Origin: Selaginella moellendorffii
Lineage: Eukaryota; Streptophyta; Lycopodiopsida; Selaginellales; Selaginellaceae
Direction: 5' to 3'
Assembly (NCBI RefSeq): GCF_000143415.4
Contig: NW_003314289.1
Coordinates: 908,035-972,034, forward strand
Length of the DNA: 64,000 bases
The notes under the pieces were generated by a model. The model saw nothing but the letters and a program-made list of their open reading frames with translations. It was not told where the DNA came from and made no database searches. The position numbers and the translations under genes were made by a program. Shown piece by piece: positions 1 through 12,067 of this stretch (the stretch's first letter is position 1; each line of letters begins with the position of its first letter).

Positions 1-1092
1 CACCAACCATAGCAATTGGGCCTCTGGCTAATGTTTTAAGTGAAAGCTTTAAGCACTGCTTCCACTGAGAAGTACAGCGCTGTTCCCTGTACAAAAGGAA
101 TCAAAAGTCCGGCAGGGAAGAACAGGAAAAATTCTCGAGCAAGGCAGCAAACGGAGACGATGACTTTGCACCAGGGAGCGTCCTCCGTACAGAAGGATCG
201 CCGATTTTTTTAAGGTGAAAAGAGGGATTCTTGCGTCGAATGCACGCCAGATCCGTCACATACCAGGTGAAACCAGGCAAAGCAGGCAAGGCAGGCATTG
301 TTTAATCGCGATTCGCGACCTGTCACTAATCAGGGGCGCACAGGGATAAGAAAATCTCACCATCTGCTTAAATCGGTAGCTAGCGCGACGCGGACGTGTG
401 AATTTCCCCACCGGCGCGACGCCCTGGACGTGCTCCACGCACGCCGCCGGCGCTGCCGCGGCCAGTCCGCCATCGCCATCGCCAATAATCGCTAAGAACC
501 CTAAACATGCTTTCACGAGCCCTAGATTCTAGTATATGCTTTTACTTTGAATTTGAATTTTCCAGGAGGTCGGTAGACCATCACTCTTGAATCAATGCAA
601 TCACTTCCAAGCTGATCAAATCGATCGATTTTAATGTTCTTGGGGTCTATGACTATGATCTGGCCAGCGCGCAATCGATCGATTTTAATGTTCTTGGGTC
701 TATCACTATGATCTGACTCGTAGCTCGCCACACCAAAAGTGTGACAATCGCATGATCGAGCTCATGAATCGCGAATTTATATGAGAGTGGCCGTGCGATA
801 CGGAGCCAGGAGTGGCAGCATTTGATCTAGGCAGGCATCTAAGCATCGCCCATCGCTTGTTCTAAATCTCTGTTGATAGCAAGGACGCGGTACATGCTGG
901 GGGTCATGAAATTTTTAATTAGATCTACTGTGACAAGGTCGCGCTGCTTTAATTCGATGACCGTGACACTCCAGATCCAGGAAGAACTGGTCAAGTTGAT
1001 AACATTCCCACTTCCACTATGCATTGGAAGAACAGTGAATTGATAAGAAAAGAGAAGAGATTCCTTCTCATTTTTCCTGTTGATCACATCTA
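1..1092. other. Left flank, no confident gene
   Basis: No convincing gene is seen. A GC-rich patch at about 361-490 reads on the minus strand as an Ala/Arg-rich exon-like stretch that could be a first exon ending at a GTGAG donor near 345, but it has no recognisable domain. Short minus-strand frames at 839-1087 lie downstream of the chitinase stop and are more likely its 3' flank. A telobox-like AACCCTAAAC sits at about 496-506. Confidence 0.4.
619..715. repeat. Direct repeat, 2 x about 44 bp
   Basis: Two near-identical copies (619-662 and 673-715) begin AATCGATCGATTTTAATG and end CTATGATCTG. They are separated by 10 bp and differ by about one indel and one substitution. The unit starts with a self-complementary AATCGATCGATT core. 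No function is evident. Confidence 0.85.
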
Positions 1093-2016
1093 CTAGATGC
1101 TAGCCTTGATCGACTGGCTATACGAAGTTTGTCGGTCGAAGAACACGGACCAAAACATCACACCACCGTACTTTGGAGAGGATCTAATCCGTGGAAGAAC
1201 TTGGCTCCTCAAAACTTGGCTGGGCACAAACCCAGATCCCGCCGCCGCTGGCGCCGCCGGCAATCCCATGAAGATCTTCACATTGGGCGTCTTGGAATTC
1301 CACTCCTTCCAAGAATCCAGGAGCCTGGTGGTGCTACTGCCATCGTACTGGCAGGGAGGATTGTTGTAGAATTGTACGTAGACGTAGTCGAAGAGCCCCT
1401 GCTTGGCGATGGCGGATCCCAGGTTTGCATCTGGAAATGGGCACTGCGGAGCCGCCGAGATCAAAACCCTGCGGCTCGAGCCTCTAGAAACGTCCCGGAT
1501 CGCTTGGGCGAGCAGCGCGTACCTATCCGGGATCGCTCCATTCTCGATATCAAAGTCGATTCCATCCAAGACCGCGGATCCCAGAGGCCTGGAGCTGGAT
1601 CGACCACCCAAGAAATTGTTCCACAGGTATCTCGCCACGGATCTGGCGTCGCTGGCGGAGGAGATGGTGTAATTCCCCACCGCTCCGCCGAGCGAGAGGA
1701 GGATCTGGATGCCTTTGCTTTGGCAGGAGGCGATCTGGGAGCTCAGTGTCACGCAGCCATTCGAGGATGGGTCGCAGTGGCCGGCGAGATTGAGCTGGGG
1801 GATCTGGCCGCCACCGAAAACGTTGAGGAAGGAGAGCATGATGATCTTGTAGGTGCCATTGATGCAAGCGTTGGCGAGCGATCCTTCGTTGCCGTTTTGG
1901 CCCCAGTATATTGCGATCGATCCTGTTGCTGCTGATGCTTTTGGAGCCACTGGTGCTAGCACTGCGAGGATCACTAGGAACATAGGCAGCATTTTGCTTT
2001 GCTCAAACATTGCCAT
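1093..2016 (-). CDS. Class III acidic endochitinase (GH18), secreted
   Basis: Single-exon gene for about 307 residues. The start at 2016 is preferred over the upstream in-frame ATG at 2154 because a TATA box lies between them and the protein then begins with a hydrophobic signal peptide (about residues 3-29, ending near ASAATG). The mature part is one GH18 class III barrel. It begins with the family strand [14 protein letters not shown] and carries the catalytic motif DGIDFDIE (acid Glu about 158) and the later SAAPQCP and [10 protein letters not shown] segments. The family hydrolyses beta-1,4 linkages of chitin in the apoplast or vacuole, usually in defence. Six Cys typical of hevamine-like enzymes are visible. 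It has no chitin-binding domain, unlike its relative at 39889-40959. The length is normal and the catalytic acids are intact, so it is probably active. Confidence 0.93.
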   Translation of the reverse strand: MAMFEQSKMLPMFLVILAVLAPVAPKASAATGSIAIYWGQNGNEGSLANACINGTYKIIMLSFLNVFGGGQIPQLNLAGHCDPSSNGCVTLSSQIASCQSKGIQILLSLGGAVGNYTISSASDARSVARYLWNNFLGGRSSSRPLGSAVLDGIDFDIENGAIPDRYALLAQAIRDVSRGSSRRVLISAAPQCPFPDANLGSAIAKQGLFDYVYVQFYNNPPCQYDGSSTTRLLDSWKEWNSKTPNVKIFMGLPAAPAAAGSGFVPSQVLRSQVLPRIRSSPKYGGVMFWSVFFDRQTSYSQSIKASI

Positions 2017-2074
2017 TATTTTCTTTGTTGGAAGTATGAGATGAGCTTTCTGGAATGCCTCGGTTTGGGTTGGA

Positions 2075-2152
2075 CTTATATACCTCGGAGCAACTGTTGA
2101 CAAACCCCTTAACGCGGAAAGAAAGTCAGAGCTAGTAAGATTTGACTTTGAC
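2075..2152 (-). promoter_or_regulatory. Chitinase promoter: TATA box and W-box cores
   Basis: TATATAAG reads on the minus strand at 2082-2075, about 60 bp upstream of the chosen ATG. TTGAC cores (WRKY-type W-box core) occur at 2086-2090 and as a close pair at 2142-2152. W-boxes are common in defence promoters; that this gene is pathogen-responsive is only inferred. Confidence 0.6.
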
Positions 2153-2159
2153 AATTATG

Positions 2160-2915
2160 ATGAAAAAATAAAAGTAGCACCATGTTGAGACTTTGAATTT
2201 GGGGACGCAAGCATTTGTTTTATTTGATGTGTTTCTAGTATCAAACCACAAGTGTTAATTGCTGGATATAACAGTAAGAATGTTTTATTCTGAATCTATA
2301 ATTTGCAACAAACCAAAACAATCTGCCAAAACAGAAGAGTCTCATACTTATACAAATAATTAGTGGTTCAAACTGCATTGATATTACAACTTAAATTAAG
2401 CAATTTAGTATTAGAAACTCACAGTACTCCTCATCGGTTACTTTATGAACTTTAAAAGTTACACATTTCAGTAAGGCTTCATAAATTTAATGCTTTTTGC
2501 AACAAAAACCAAATGATAATAATTTACCTCATTAAAGTTTATATTCCACAACATTTTTCTTTATAAGGCTTAGGCATATCTATATATTATTAATTCTTAG
2601 ATTAATCTATTACCATATTCTATTATTATATTTGTGAAAAAGCTTTTAATACCTTAAGAAATTAACATATATATAGTTCAAATATTTTAAATTGACAAAC
2701 TTATAAGAAAAAGCTATATTTCACTGATTAATATATATGGTAATGAATATATGATTGCACATGGGAGCATTATATAACTACATATATGCATATTTATTGT
2801 TTTGAGTTGTATGCAAAAGTATTATGTATACAATCACTTTTTAATTGCTATATAAGCAACAAATATGTGATTATGTGTATAATATTTTTGTTATAGAGTT
2901 TTACTTTTTATACAC
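2160..2915. other. AT-rich intergenic, no gene seen
   Basis: Strongly AT-rich, with many TATATA runs and no open frame with plausible codon use. Nothing recognisable. Confidence 0.6.
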
Positions 2916-2919
2916 ACTT

Positions 2920-3060
2920 AGAATGGTAATCCAAGTTTGAAACACACATGGATTTTACCCTTTACTTTATAGTGATTTATCATAGGATAACTATGGAGTG
3001 GAACCATAACCTTTAAATGCATGGGCAAAGGGCAATAGAGCTCTAGATTGATCGTCTCAC
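2920..3060 (-). repeat. Fragment related to element C internal region
   Basis: The stretch containing TTTATCATAGGATAACTATGG resembles the reverse complement of about 13130-13200 in element C and two tandem-like pieces at about 35210-35400 in the old C copy. The shared phrase is a stop-rich run around ACCCTTTA...ATAGGATAAC...AGTGGAA. It is a short decayed relic. The 179-residue minus frame across it (2918-3457) has no family resemblance. Confidence 0.5.
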
Positions 3061-4936
3061 TCACAGCCCGCCTGGATACACTGATCAAACGAGGCGAGGA
3101 AGGGAAGATAGTGAAGGAGAAGAAGCTGTGGCCGTTTTTTAGAGGAAGAAGCGAGATTGGAGAAGAAGAATGGACGTAGAAACCACCAATATAGATTTGG
3201 CAACACATGTTTAAGAACAACAGTATGTGTACCTCCCCGAATCGACAGAGTTCAACACAAGGAACTTCGGAAGTTTGGAGATCAAATGTCACGAACTCGA
3301 GTACCAGTTCTACTTTGTCCCCCTCGTCCCACCCCCCGTAAAAATTTTGAAGAGCTCTTTCCCAGTTTCGAGCAGGTCGAAATTGGACTCTATGGTTTAT
3401 AGAGGATAAATGAAAACCCCATTGACAAAGGGCAATAGAGCAAAACCCAAGCTTCAAGGCAGAAATTAAATTATGCTTTAAATTGGTTGGATATGCCTAC
3501 ATAAGTGAGAGAGTATGTAATTTTCCATGGAAATACAGCCCTTAACACGGGCTGAGGTCTTATCTCTATTATATATATAACTTTCTTCCCCTTCTAATTT
3601 TTCCCCTTGAGGAATACACACTTTAGGCTTTCACCCCAATCCCAAGAGCTAATATTTGAAACAATCACAAAAACTTACTAAATATGGATTGATACTAGAT
3701 TGCAAATTTAGATGCGAGAATAATATTGTTGTATTCAAGACAACCTCTATATACTATCTATAATAATAAGAACAAAGAGCCCAGACCCCTGCAGCTGTCT
3801 AATCCTAGGCCCGAGGTAGCCTTGGAAGCCATGGTTATCAAGAAGGGGAGGCCAGCCTAGGATCGGGCCAAGGCTGGTGGCCATGGTTAGTAGGAATATT
3901 GGCTCAATGTTTTGGAGGCCAATGGGCAGGATGCACATGTGGCCAGGGAGGGAAGAGGGCATGGTGATAGGTGTTATGCCATGCACTCCTAGGGCTCCAT
4001 GGCTGCTCTGCTCGGACACAGTTGTGAGGGCATTCCCGTGAGAGCCTGTGCTTGGTAGGTAACATGTGTGAGTAGAATGGTAGTCAGGCACACAATCTAG
4101 GCTCCTCTTGGATCAACTCAGGACTGTGAGAGGTAAATTGGGCTCATCTCCAACTCAGCAAAGCTTTGATCCCTGTTCGCCACTGCCTCACAAGCTCTTT
4201 GGCCTACAGGAAAGCAATTATCAAGGACACTCCTTCTTCATCTCGAGGAATCCCTTGCTGCTGGGCTTGGTGAGGGATTGTTGTTTCAGCACATGCTCGG
4301 GATCAACTCCATTTGTAGGAACTAGGTGTTTCGAGTTGACGTAGGGCTGTCGAGTGGCTGTGCCAGCCAACACTACTCCTGAAGTTTTGGAAATCTGACA
4401 CAGCACTGATGTTTGGGTTCTCTTGAAAGAGAAGGAGAAGCAGAAGGTGCCACCGCAGGCATCACTTGGTTTAGCTTTGTTTTTAGATCAAGGTAAGTCG
4501 TAAGTTTGAATATCTTTGTATTCTATGATGAGATTTTTTTTTCTGTCCGATACTGCTTCCATCGAATCTAAAATTTAGTTCCAGTTTCCAAGAGTTTGAG
4601 GACCAGTTTCAACGATGCTGTGCTGGGATGCTGTGCCAAATAACCTGATGCTGGCATAGGAGCAGCACTTGGGGCTGCAGCTCAAAATTGCAAAGCTGTG
4701 GATTATGAGGCAGAGATTGGTAAACACAACATTGGAGTTATTTCATTGTTCTTGAGTGTGCTTCGCAAAAGTCTAATATTTTCCTTTCAGATCATTACAT
4801 AGTTGTGAAATTTATATATCCAACTGTAGTTTGCATTTCTATTCTGCATAAACTTCTATACAAACTCAATTACAAAAATATATATATATATAATCAAACC
4901 TATAATCAAAGTGACTGAAAATGCCTCCACCATCTT
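3061..4936. other. Helitron left flank or 5' part, no gene recognised
   Basis: Short open frames (3747-4091 minus, 4108-4344 plus) carry no recognisable domain. At 3563 the sequence TCTCTATTATATATATAA, preceded by A, resembles a Helitron 5' end (TC...). This is the only candidate start for the Helitron whose coding part begins near 4937, and it is weak. Confidence 0.3.
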
Positions 4937-6459
4937 TTGAGAACCATACGACATAGTAAACAATCTAATGGAGATTTAGATGCCTCTGAAACTATGATTG
5001 ACCATGATACACATACTATAGCTGTTCAAAATAATCATGATAATGATTCTATACACCAAAATATTAATCATGATAATGATTATATACAGCAATCAGTTGG
5101 ACAGTTAGAAGCATCTAGAACCTTACATGCATGTCATTATGATGATTACATATATCAAGCAATATTAAATCCACCACTCCCACCCATGAATACCACACTA
5201 GCAAGCCATAGCATTTATAATGATTTTAACATAATAAATTTTAATATTGGTAGTTTATCATTTGTTTGTATTTTTTGTAATGCATTGCATTTTAAAGATG
5301 AAAACTCTTCAATGTGTTGCCAAAATAACCAAGTTATATTACCTCCAATTTCACCTTTACCATTTGATTTACTTTCACTTTACAAGCAAAATAAAAACTC
5401 TAATTTTAAAATAAATATTAGACACTACAATAGTGCTCTTGCTTTTGCATCTATGTCTTCTAATATTGATATTATAAAAGGTCATGGTCCTTATTGCTTT
5501 AAAATCCATGGTCAAATATATCATAATATTGTATCAGCATATCCTTCTAAAGGTCAATATTGAACTTATGGACAACTTTATGTGCTTGATACTCTAGAAT
5601 CTACAGATATAAGAAAGTAAAACCCTTTTAATTCAAACTGTGAGACAAACTTACTTAAACATTTTGATGCTCTCCTTCATCATGTTAACCTATATGCTCA
5701 AGCTTTCAAAATGATGTATGAAATGGAACAAGAAAAAATTCATTCTGCTACACTTTTAGGTTATCCTATACATGGGTGTTTACATGTTATTAAAAACTGA
5801 AGGAATTAATCCACGACATTATAATGCTCCACAAACAAATGATGTTGTTGTTGTGTTTGTTAGTGATGATAGAGAACTACCACATAGTCGTGAAATTTGT
5901 ATATATCCAACTGTAAGTAATTCTAAATGTATCTCAACACTTGATTATAATTGTGATCCAATGGTTTACCCATTAATATTTCCTTTTGGTGACAAAGGCT
6001 GGCACAAAAATATTTTTAATTCTGGATGTCAAATTACATTACTCCAATATTATGCATACTGTTTATCTAGAAGAGACACAATACACTTTGGTTTTGATAA
6101 AATTTGATATGCAGGAAAACTCACACAACAATATATAGTTGATGCTTATGTAAAAGTTGAAAGAAATAATTTGAATTACTATCACACTCATCAGAAACAA
6201 TTGCAAGTTGAAATATATACTGGTCTTATGAATTATGTTGCAAACTATGTTACTAATGAAAATATAAATCCAAGCAAGATTGTTATTTTACCTTCAAGTT
6301 TTGGGGGTGGCCCTAAAGCAATGCAACAAAATTATCAAGATGCAATGGCTATAGTTACTCATTTTTCAAACCCAAATCTTTTCATTACTTTTATATGCAA
6401 TCCCAAATGGCTAGAAATTTCTAAAAACTTACATCCAAAGGATCATCTAGACTTGGTTT
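4937..6459 (+). pseudogene. Helitron Rep/helicase, N-terminal part, broken
   Basis: Three consecutive open pieces (4937-5563, 5772-6107, 6171-6464) match the Helitron-like N-terminal and Rep regions in order. The first has a Cys-rich CNALHFKDE...CC motif, then YNSALAFASM and GPYCFKIHGQIYH. The second has CDPMVYPLIFPFGDKGWH. The third has GGGPKAMQQNYQDAMA followed by FITFICNPKW, which is Rep motif 1. Stops at about 5562 and 6105 and frameshifts between the pieces make it inactive. The reading continues after 30628, once the 24-kb insertion is removed. The sequence is much more AT-rich than the surrounding retroelements, consistent with age. Confidence 0.88.
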
Positions 6460-6539
6460 TGTAAAGAATCGACTCCCCAAAGTGTCAAAGGCTAAAGGAT
6501 CCCTAAAGGCACAACCAAAATAATAAAGAGTTTAATGGA

Positions 6540-6738
6540 TGAGACCGAGTTCGAGATCGAGTCCGAAACTGACTCTAAGACCGAGTTCGAGACATAGTCT
6601 GAGATCAAGCCTGAGTTCGAGACCGAGTTCAAGACCAAGTCTGAGACCAAGTTCAAGACCGAGTCTGAGATCCGATATTGGGTCCGAGACCGAGCTCGAA
6701 GTTGAGTCCGAAGTCGAGTCCGAGATCGAGTTCGAATA
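6540..6738 (+). repeat. Hexamer tandem array (GAGNNC type) in LTR of A
   Basis: About 33 degenerate 6-bp units of the GAGACC/GAGTTC/GAGTCC kind. The same motif family, better preserved, occupies both LTRs of element D on the opposite strand. The sequence just downstream (GAAAGCCCAAAGCG, then AAAGTATAGTAAGG) also matches the minus strand of the D LTRs, so the LTRs of A and D share ancestry. Open frames across it come from the lack of stops in the repeat. Confidence 0.85.
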
Positions 6739-7210
6739 CTAATACAGGTCGTGGGATGAAAGCCCAAAGCGTGTGTCTCTAGGGGGGGGCGGGGGGGGTG
6801 GCTGCAGAGGGTTCCAAAAAGTATAGTAAGGATAGTGAGGTCCAAGAACTAGTCTTGAAGGAACTCTCTAGTGGTGCTTCCAAACTGACTTGAAGTTAAG
6901 ACTGGGGCTGAGAGGCCTTAGGTGGGAGTGAGCATGGACTTGGGTGGTGTCGGAGGGGCCACCCAAGGAAGTGCTCAAGAGCAGCTCCCACTCCCAGAAG
7001 GGAAACCCGGAAAGGATGTTAGGAACCTGGAGGCTGTCAGGAATCCCCCAATTCTTGCCACATTCCTAACTCTCACCGGATTCCTGACCTGCAGACCACA
7101 TTCCTGACTCTCGAGACACTTCCCTATTTTTAACTCTCTCATTTCCTGTACAATTCCTGAGTCTCAAGCCACATTCCTGATGAGTGGTGGAGCTTCATCA
7201 ACCTATAGCA

Positions 7211-7253
7211 TATATAGGTTAGCCTTGTTCCATTTCTCCACAATTTGAATCAA
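7211..7253 (+). promoter_or_regulatory. TATA box and predicted RNA start in 5' LTR of B
   Basis: TATATAG at 7211-7217 (TATATAAG in the 3' LTR at about 11827-11834) lies about 29 bp before CACAATTTGAATCAA at 7239-7253. The transcript would therefore start within or at this segment. The segment is complementary to the primer-binding position at 7345-7359. Confidence 0.6.
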
Positions 7254-7344
7254 CACCAGTCTAAGGCTTCTTCTTTGTTTTCACTAGCTTTTCTCTCTGT
7301 CTTTTGCATTTTCCAGTCTTGATCTTGTTGGGGGTCTTGACAGT

Positions 7345-7359
7345 TTGATTCAGATTGTG
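7345..7359 (+). other. Putative self-priming PBS of element B
   Basis: TTGATTCAGATTGTG, two bases after the 5' LTR, is a perfect 15-nt complement of CACAATCTGAATCAA at 11855-11869 in the 3' LTR. It pairs with the 5' LTR counterpart (7239-7253) with one G-U wobble. It does not resemble the usual initiator tRNA-Met site TGGTATCAGAGC. Self-priming by the RNA 5' end is established for Tf1 and proposed for related chromoviruses. Confidence 0.65.
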
Positions 7360-7442
7360 TTTTTTTTCATTTTTTTGCTTTAGCTCATTTCGATTGTTTG
7401 ACTACCTTTGCCTTTTTCCCCCCTTTTTCTTTCTTCTTGCCG

Positions 7443-10400
7443 ATGGAGTCTCCAAGCCATCCTGATTTCTTTGCCGAAGTCCTTGCAAAAATCCAGTTTG
7501 AGAATACTGAGCTAAAGGCGACCCTTCTTTGCATGTAGTAGGAGCTTGCTTCACTTTTGGCTCAAGGATCTAGCCGCTGTTTTTCCATCCCAGCTTGAGT
7601 CTTCAGGGCATACTCCTGAACTTACTGCTGTGGTCCCAATGGATATTTTTGGTACTCCCCGACTCATTAGAGGGAAGTTGAGTCTTGCTAAGAAGCAACA
7701 TCGAATATCTCATAATCTTTGCCTCTACTGTGCTAATCCTAATCACAAAGCAGCTGTGTGTCCCAAGAAGCCTCCCCGACTACTCGAGTTCACTCTGCCT
7801 CAAAGTCCACCTCTATTGCAGTCGGGAAACAACCCTGTCCAAACAGAGTAGGAGCTGTCTGTTTGGACTCCCCGAATAAAAATCACTTTTCTTCTTTATC
7901 AAGCTCCTCACCACCTTTCATCAAAGCCACCACCAATTCCCGCAACGTCTGCGTCCCATGTCTCTTTTCTTTTATCAGACAATTAGGACTCAAAGCTCTG
8001 GCACTACTAGACTCGGGTGCACCTTCTTGCTTTATGGACACAGACTTTGCTGCCCAACATCATATTCCTCTTTCTCCTACCATACAGGATCTGAGGGTTG
8101 AAGGCATTGGCAGACATTTTGTGTCTCCATCTTCTGGACTTAGGGAAACGTTGCCCGTTTCAGTACATATCGGGTCCACCGTCACCGATATCGCCTTCAA
8201 CATCATCAACAGCAAGTCCTCCTCTGTGGTGCTCAGTCTTCTTTGGTTCCAACTACATCAGCCTCAGATCTGTTGGAAGGAATTACAGCTCATCTCTCCC
8301 ACATCACCATCTCCCATGGCTTCCTTTGCAGTTCATTGAGTCTGAATCAGGAAAAGTTCCCTAAACTCAAATCGGGGTTCTGTTCCTGACTCTACGAATT
8401 TTTCACCCTCTTCTTTTCCCTTTCTTCCATCTTACACTAGACAGTATCCTTGTCTCATCATTCCATTTAGTTGTACGCCTCCTCCTATCTCCACAATCAC
8501 TATGAAAGAACTCCTTCATAAAGAACCTATTTTCCTTTTTGTTTTGCATGTTTCTCCTGTCAGTCTTCCTGAGAAGTATCATGATTTTGGGGATGTGTTT
8601 AACAAGAAAAAAGCTAGTGTACTGCCTGTTCATCAGCCTTATGACTGTCCCATTGGTTTACAGGAAGGAGCGTCACCTCCGTGGGGGCCTATCTACGAGT
8701 TATCCCCGTCCGAGCTTAAGGCCCTCAAAGAGTACATGGATGAGAACTTTGCCTCAGGGTACATTTAGCATTCGCAATCCTCGGCTGAAGCGCCTATCTT
8801 CTTTGTCAAGAAGAAGGATGGGAGTTTGCAACTAGTCATCGACTACTGAGGTTTGAACAAGATGACTGTTCGGAACCGTTATTCGCTGCCCCTAATCTCG
8901 GACTTGTTGGAACGCCTCGGTGGTGCCCGCTTCTTCACCAAGATCGACCTCTGTAGAGCATACAACCTGATCCAGATCCAGCCTAGTGATGAATGGAAGA
9001 TTGCATTCCGAACCCGTTATGGCCACTTCGAGTACATTGTCATGCCATTTGGCTTGACAAATGCTCCAGCAGCTTTCCAACACAGGGCAAACAACGTCTT
9101 TCAAGAGTTTCTTGATCAGATGGTTATCGTCTACCTCGATGACATCCTCATCTACTCAAAAACTCAGGAGGAGCACGACGAACATGTACGCAAGGTGCTA
9201 GCGAACCTGCGAGAACATGGCCTATACGCGAAGCTTAAGAAATGTTCCTTCGATCAACAGTCTATGGAGTTCCTTGGGTACATTGTCACTCCTGAGGGTA
9301 TCACGATGGATCTTGCCAAAGTCCAGACTATTCTCGAATGGGAGCCCCCACAATCAATGTCAGACGTTCAGGTTTTCCTTAGCTTTGCCAACTTCTACCG
9401 CAAATTCATTGATCACTACTCTGACATTGTCCTTCCTCTCACGCATCTCACTTGCAAGGATGTTCCCTTCTCTTGGTCTGCTGCTGCCCAGCAAACCTTT
9501 GACACACTCAAGGCGGCCTTCAGTTCTGCTCCCGTCTTGATCCACGCTAATCCCTCACAACCTTTCTTCATCGAGGCTGATGCCTCCAACTTTGCCATCG
9601 GTGTTGTGCTGTCTCAACTCAGAGCGGATCAAGAACTTCATCCAGTCGCTTTCTGGAAATTCCAGCCTGCGGAGATCAATTATGAAATCCATGACAAGGA
9701 GCTCCTTGCCATTGTGGATTCCTTTGGAGAGTGGCGCCGTTTCTTGGAGGGGGCAGGCCATCAAACAACAGTCTGGACGGATCACAAAAATCTTGAGTAC
9801 TTTGCCACTTCCCGAGTTTTGAGCTGTCATCAAGCAAGGTGGGCACAATTCCTGAGTCGGTTTGACTTTGTTATCAAGTACAGACCTGGAAAGCTTCAAG
9901 GCTTTCCTGATGCTCTTTCAAGGCGCTTCTATCTTAGTCTCAGACCTGGTAATCCTGCTTTTGATCAACAGGATCAAGTTATCTTCGGTCCTGATCGGCT
10001 TCAAGTTATGGCAATTTCCCTAGCCCTTCATGACTCCTCCTTGATGGATGTGATCAGAAACAATCTTCAATCTGATGATCTCGCCAGCGACATTTTCCCC
10101 CATCTTCAGGCTGGACACCCAGTGACTCCCGACTACTGGCGATTTGACGAGTTCGAGTTCTTAGATGGCTTATTGTACTGTGGGGAGCAGCTTTACATTC
10201 CTGAAGGTGATGCTCGAAGGTTGGTCCTGATGGCGTGCCACGATAGCCCAACTGCTGGTCACTTCAGCATTGCAAAAACCTATGAGCTAGTTGCACGGGA
10301 CTTTTAGTGGCCTCACATGGACGACTACATCAAAGTTTTTGTTACCTCCTGTGACAATTGCGCCCAGAATAAGGTACCTCGCCACCTTCCTTCAGGTTTG

Positions 10401-11672
10401 CTTCATTCCCTCTCGGTCCTTTCAGGTCCTTGGGAATCCATCTCCATGGATTTCTTGAGTGATCTTCCGAGTTCTGGAGGTTTCAACAGCATTTTAGTCG
10501 TGGTGGATCGCTTCACAAAGATGGCTCACTTCCTGTCGTGTACCAAGGAGTTTTCAAGCGAGGACATGGCAAAACTGGTATTCACGGAAATTTTCCAACT
10601 TTATGGGATTCCTGTAGATGTGGTTTCGAATCGGGGACCTCGGTTCATCTCTCATTTTTGGCAATGGTTTTTGCAGCTGCTTGGAGTGAAGGCCAACCTC
10701 TCTTTGGCATATCATTCTCAAACTGATGGACAGTCCAAGCGAACGATTTACACATTGGAACAATTCTTGAGGTGCTTCATCAACTATCATTAGGATAACT
10801 TGTTCAATATCCTTCCCCTTACTGAGTTCTTTTATAACAACTCTATTCACTCCTCTCTTCGAATTTCCCCCTTCTTTGCGAACTCTGGCCGAAATCCCCA
10901 ATTCAATCTCTCACTTCCTTCTCCATCCAAATTCTCTCGTTCAAATCCCCGCTCTGAGGCATTTGTCTCCAACCTCCAGGAAATCCACAACTCCTCCTTC
11001 CACCTCCATCGTGCTTAAGAATCTCACAAAACATTTGCCAATGTCCATCATTAGGATTGTCCCCCTTACAATATCGGGAATAAAGTCTGGCTCCTCAAGC
11101 AATATATCTCCACCACCAGGCCTTATCCAAAACTTGATTTCAAACGCCTCAATCCTTTCCCTATCACTACCATCATTAATCCTGTCACTTATCCCCTTGC
11201 CCTCCCCTCTTCATATCAAATTCACCCCATTTTTCACTCCTCTCTCCTTGAGCCTTATATTCCCAGTCCTATTCCAAATTGGGTTATTCCTCTGCCTCCA
11301 CCAGTGCAGCTTGAGGATGGGTCTGAGTACGAGGTTCAGGACATCCTTGATTCCAAGATTTCATGGTCTAAACTCTACTATCTAGTCGATTGGAAGGGTT
11401 ATGGACCTGAGAAACGCACTTGGGAACCTACGGACAACCTGATTCATTCTCCTGACCTTATTCAGGACTTCCACCACCGCTATCCTTCTCTTCTCAGTCC
11501 TTATTCTTTTTCTCCATCTCCCATCCCTTGCCGCTCATCTTATCCTCCTCTTCATTTTTGTTCACGTCCTCGTTCTACTCGTTCTTGCGGAGGGGGTGCT
11601 ATCAGGAATCCCCTAATTCTTGCCACATTCCTGACTCTCACCGGATTTCTGACCTGCAGACCACATTCTTGA
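7443..11672 (+). pseudogene. Gag-Pol of element B, multiply broken
   Basis: Gag remnants begin with an ATG at 7443 and include a zinc-knuckle-like CLYCANPNHKAAVCP at about 7720-7770. An aspartic protease LLDSGAPSCF follows at about 8008. Reverse transcriptase lies at about 8650-9350, with an intact YLDDILIYS at about 9132. RNase H (EADASNFAIG ... VWTDHKNLEY) spans about 9560-9850. The integrase zinc finger (HDSPTAGHFS ... CDNC) and core (MDFLSDLPSS ... VVDRFTKMAHF) follow, and a chromodomain (EYEVQDILDSK ... WKGYGPEKRTWEP) lies at about 11322-11430. The longest open piece is 8853-10307. Stops occur at about 7537, 8768, 8849, 10305 and 10791, with frameshifts near 8250 and 11020. In the integrase core an N replaces the second catalytic D (VVSNRGPRF). 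Confidence 0.93.
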
Positions 11673-12067
11673 CTCTCAAGACACTTCCCTATTCCTGACT
11701 CTGATTTCCTGTACGATTCATGAGTTTCGAGCCACATTCCTGATGATGGTGTGGCGCCTCCTCAACCTCAGTTATATTTAGGCCGTCCTCGATCCAAGAG
11801 TGGTGGAGCTTCATCAACCTATAGTATATATAAGCTAGCCTTGTTCCATTTCTCCACAATCTGAATCAATGCCAGTCTAAGGCCTCTTTTTTGTTTTCAC
11901 TAGCTTTTCTCTTTGTCTTTTGCATTTTCCAGTCTTAATCTTGTTGGGGGTCTTGATAAAGGCTTGGTGTGCTTGGCTGCTTGTGCTTGCGGGGAGTGTA
12001 ACCAAACCTTAAGTCCAGACTAACCTTGGAAGGGGGATTGAGAAAGATTTGGGAATCCGTGGCTAAC

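Larger units (their letters stand above)
7035..11958 (+). mobile_element. Chromodomain Ty3/gypsy element B, inserted in 5' LTR of A
   Basis: The LTRs are 7035-7342 (TGTCAGG...TTGACA) and 11600-11958 (TATCAGG...TTGATA); the 5' copy lacks about 51 bp present in the 3' copy. The target duplication is GAGGC (7030-7034) versus AAGGC (11959-11963). The 3' LTR of A keeps the empty site at about 30347-30362, where CCTAGAGGCTTGG runs on uninterrupted. A polypurine tract (GGAGGGGG) precedes the 3' LTR. The 3' end of the coding region carries a chromodomain. Confidence 0.92.

Noticed and set aside
1129-1935. Plus-strand frame of 268 codons
   Set aside because: Lies fully antisense to the intact chitinase exon and shows no family features; it is a shadow of the GC-rich coding strand.
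2017-2154. Longer chitinase start at 2154
   Set aside because: It would lie upstream of the TATA box and bury the signal peptide 55 residues inside the protein.
2918-3457. Minus-strand frame of 179 codons as a gene
   Set aside because: Covers a decayed element C fragment, has no recognisable domain and odd composition.
6492-6845. Arg/Ser-rich frames in both strands as RS-domain protein
   Set aside because: Produced by the GAGNNC hexamer array of the 5' LTR of A.
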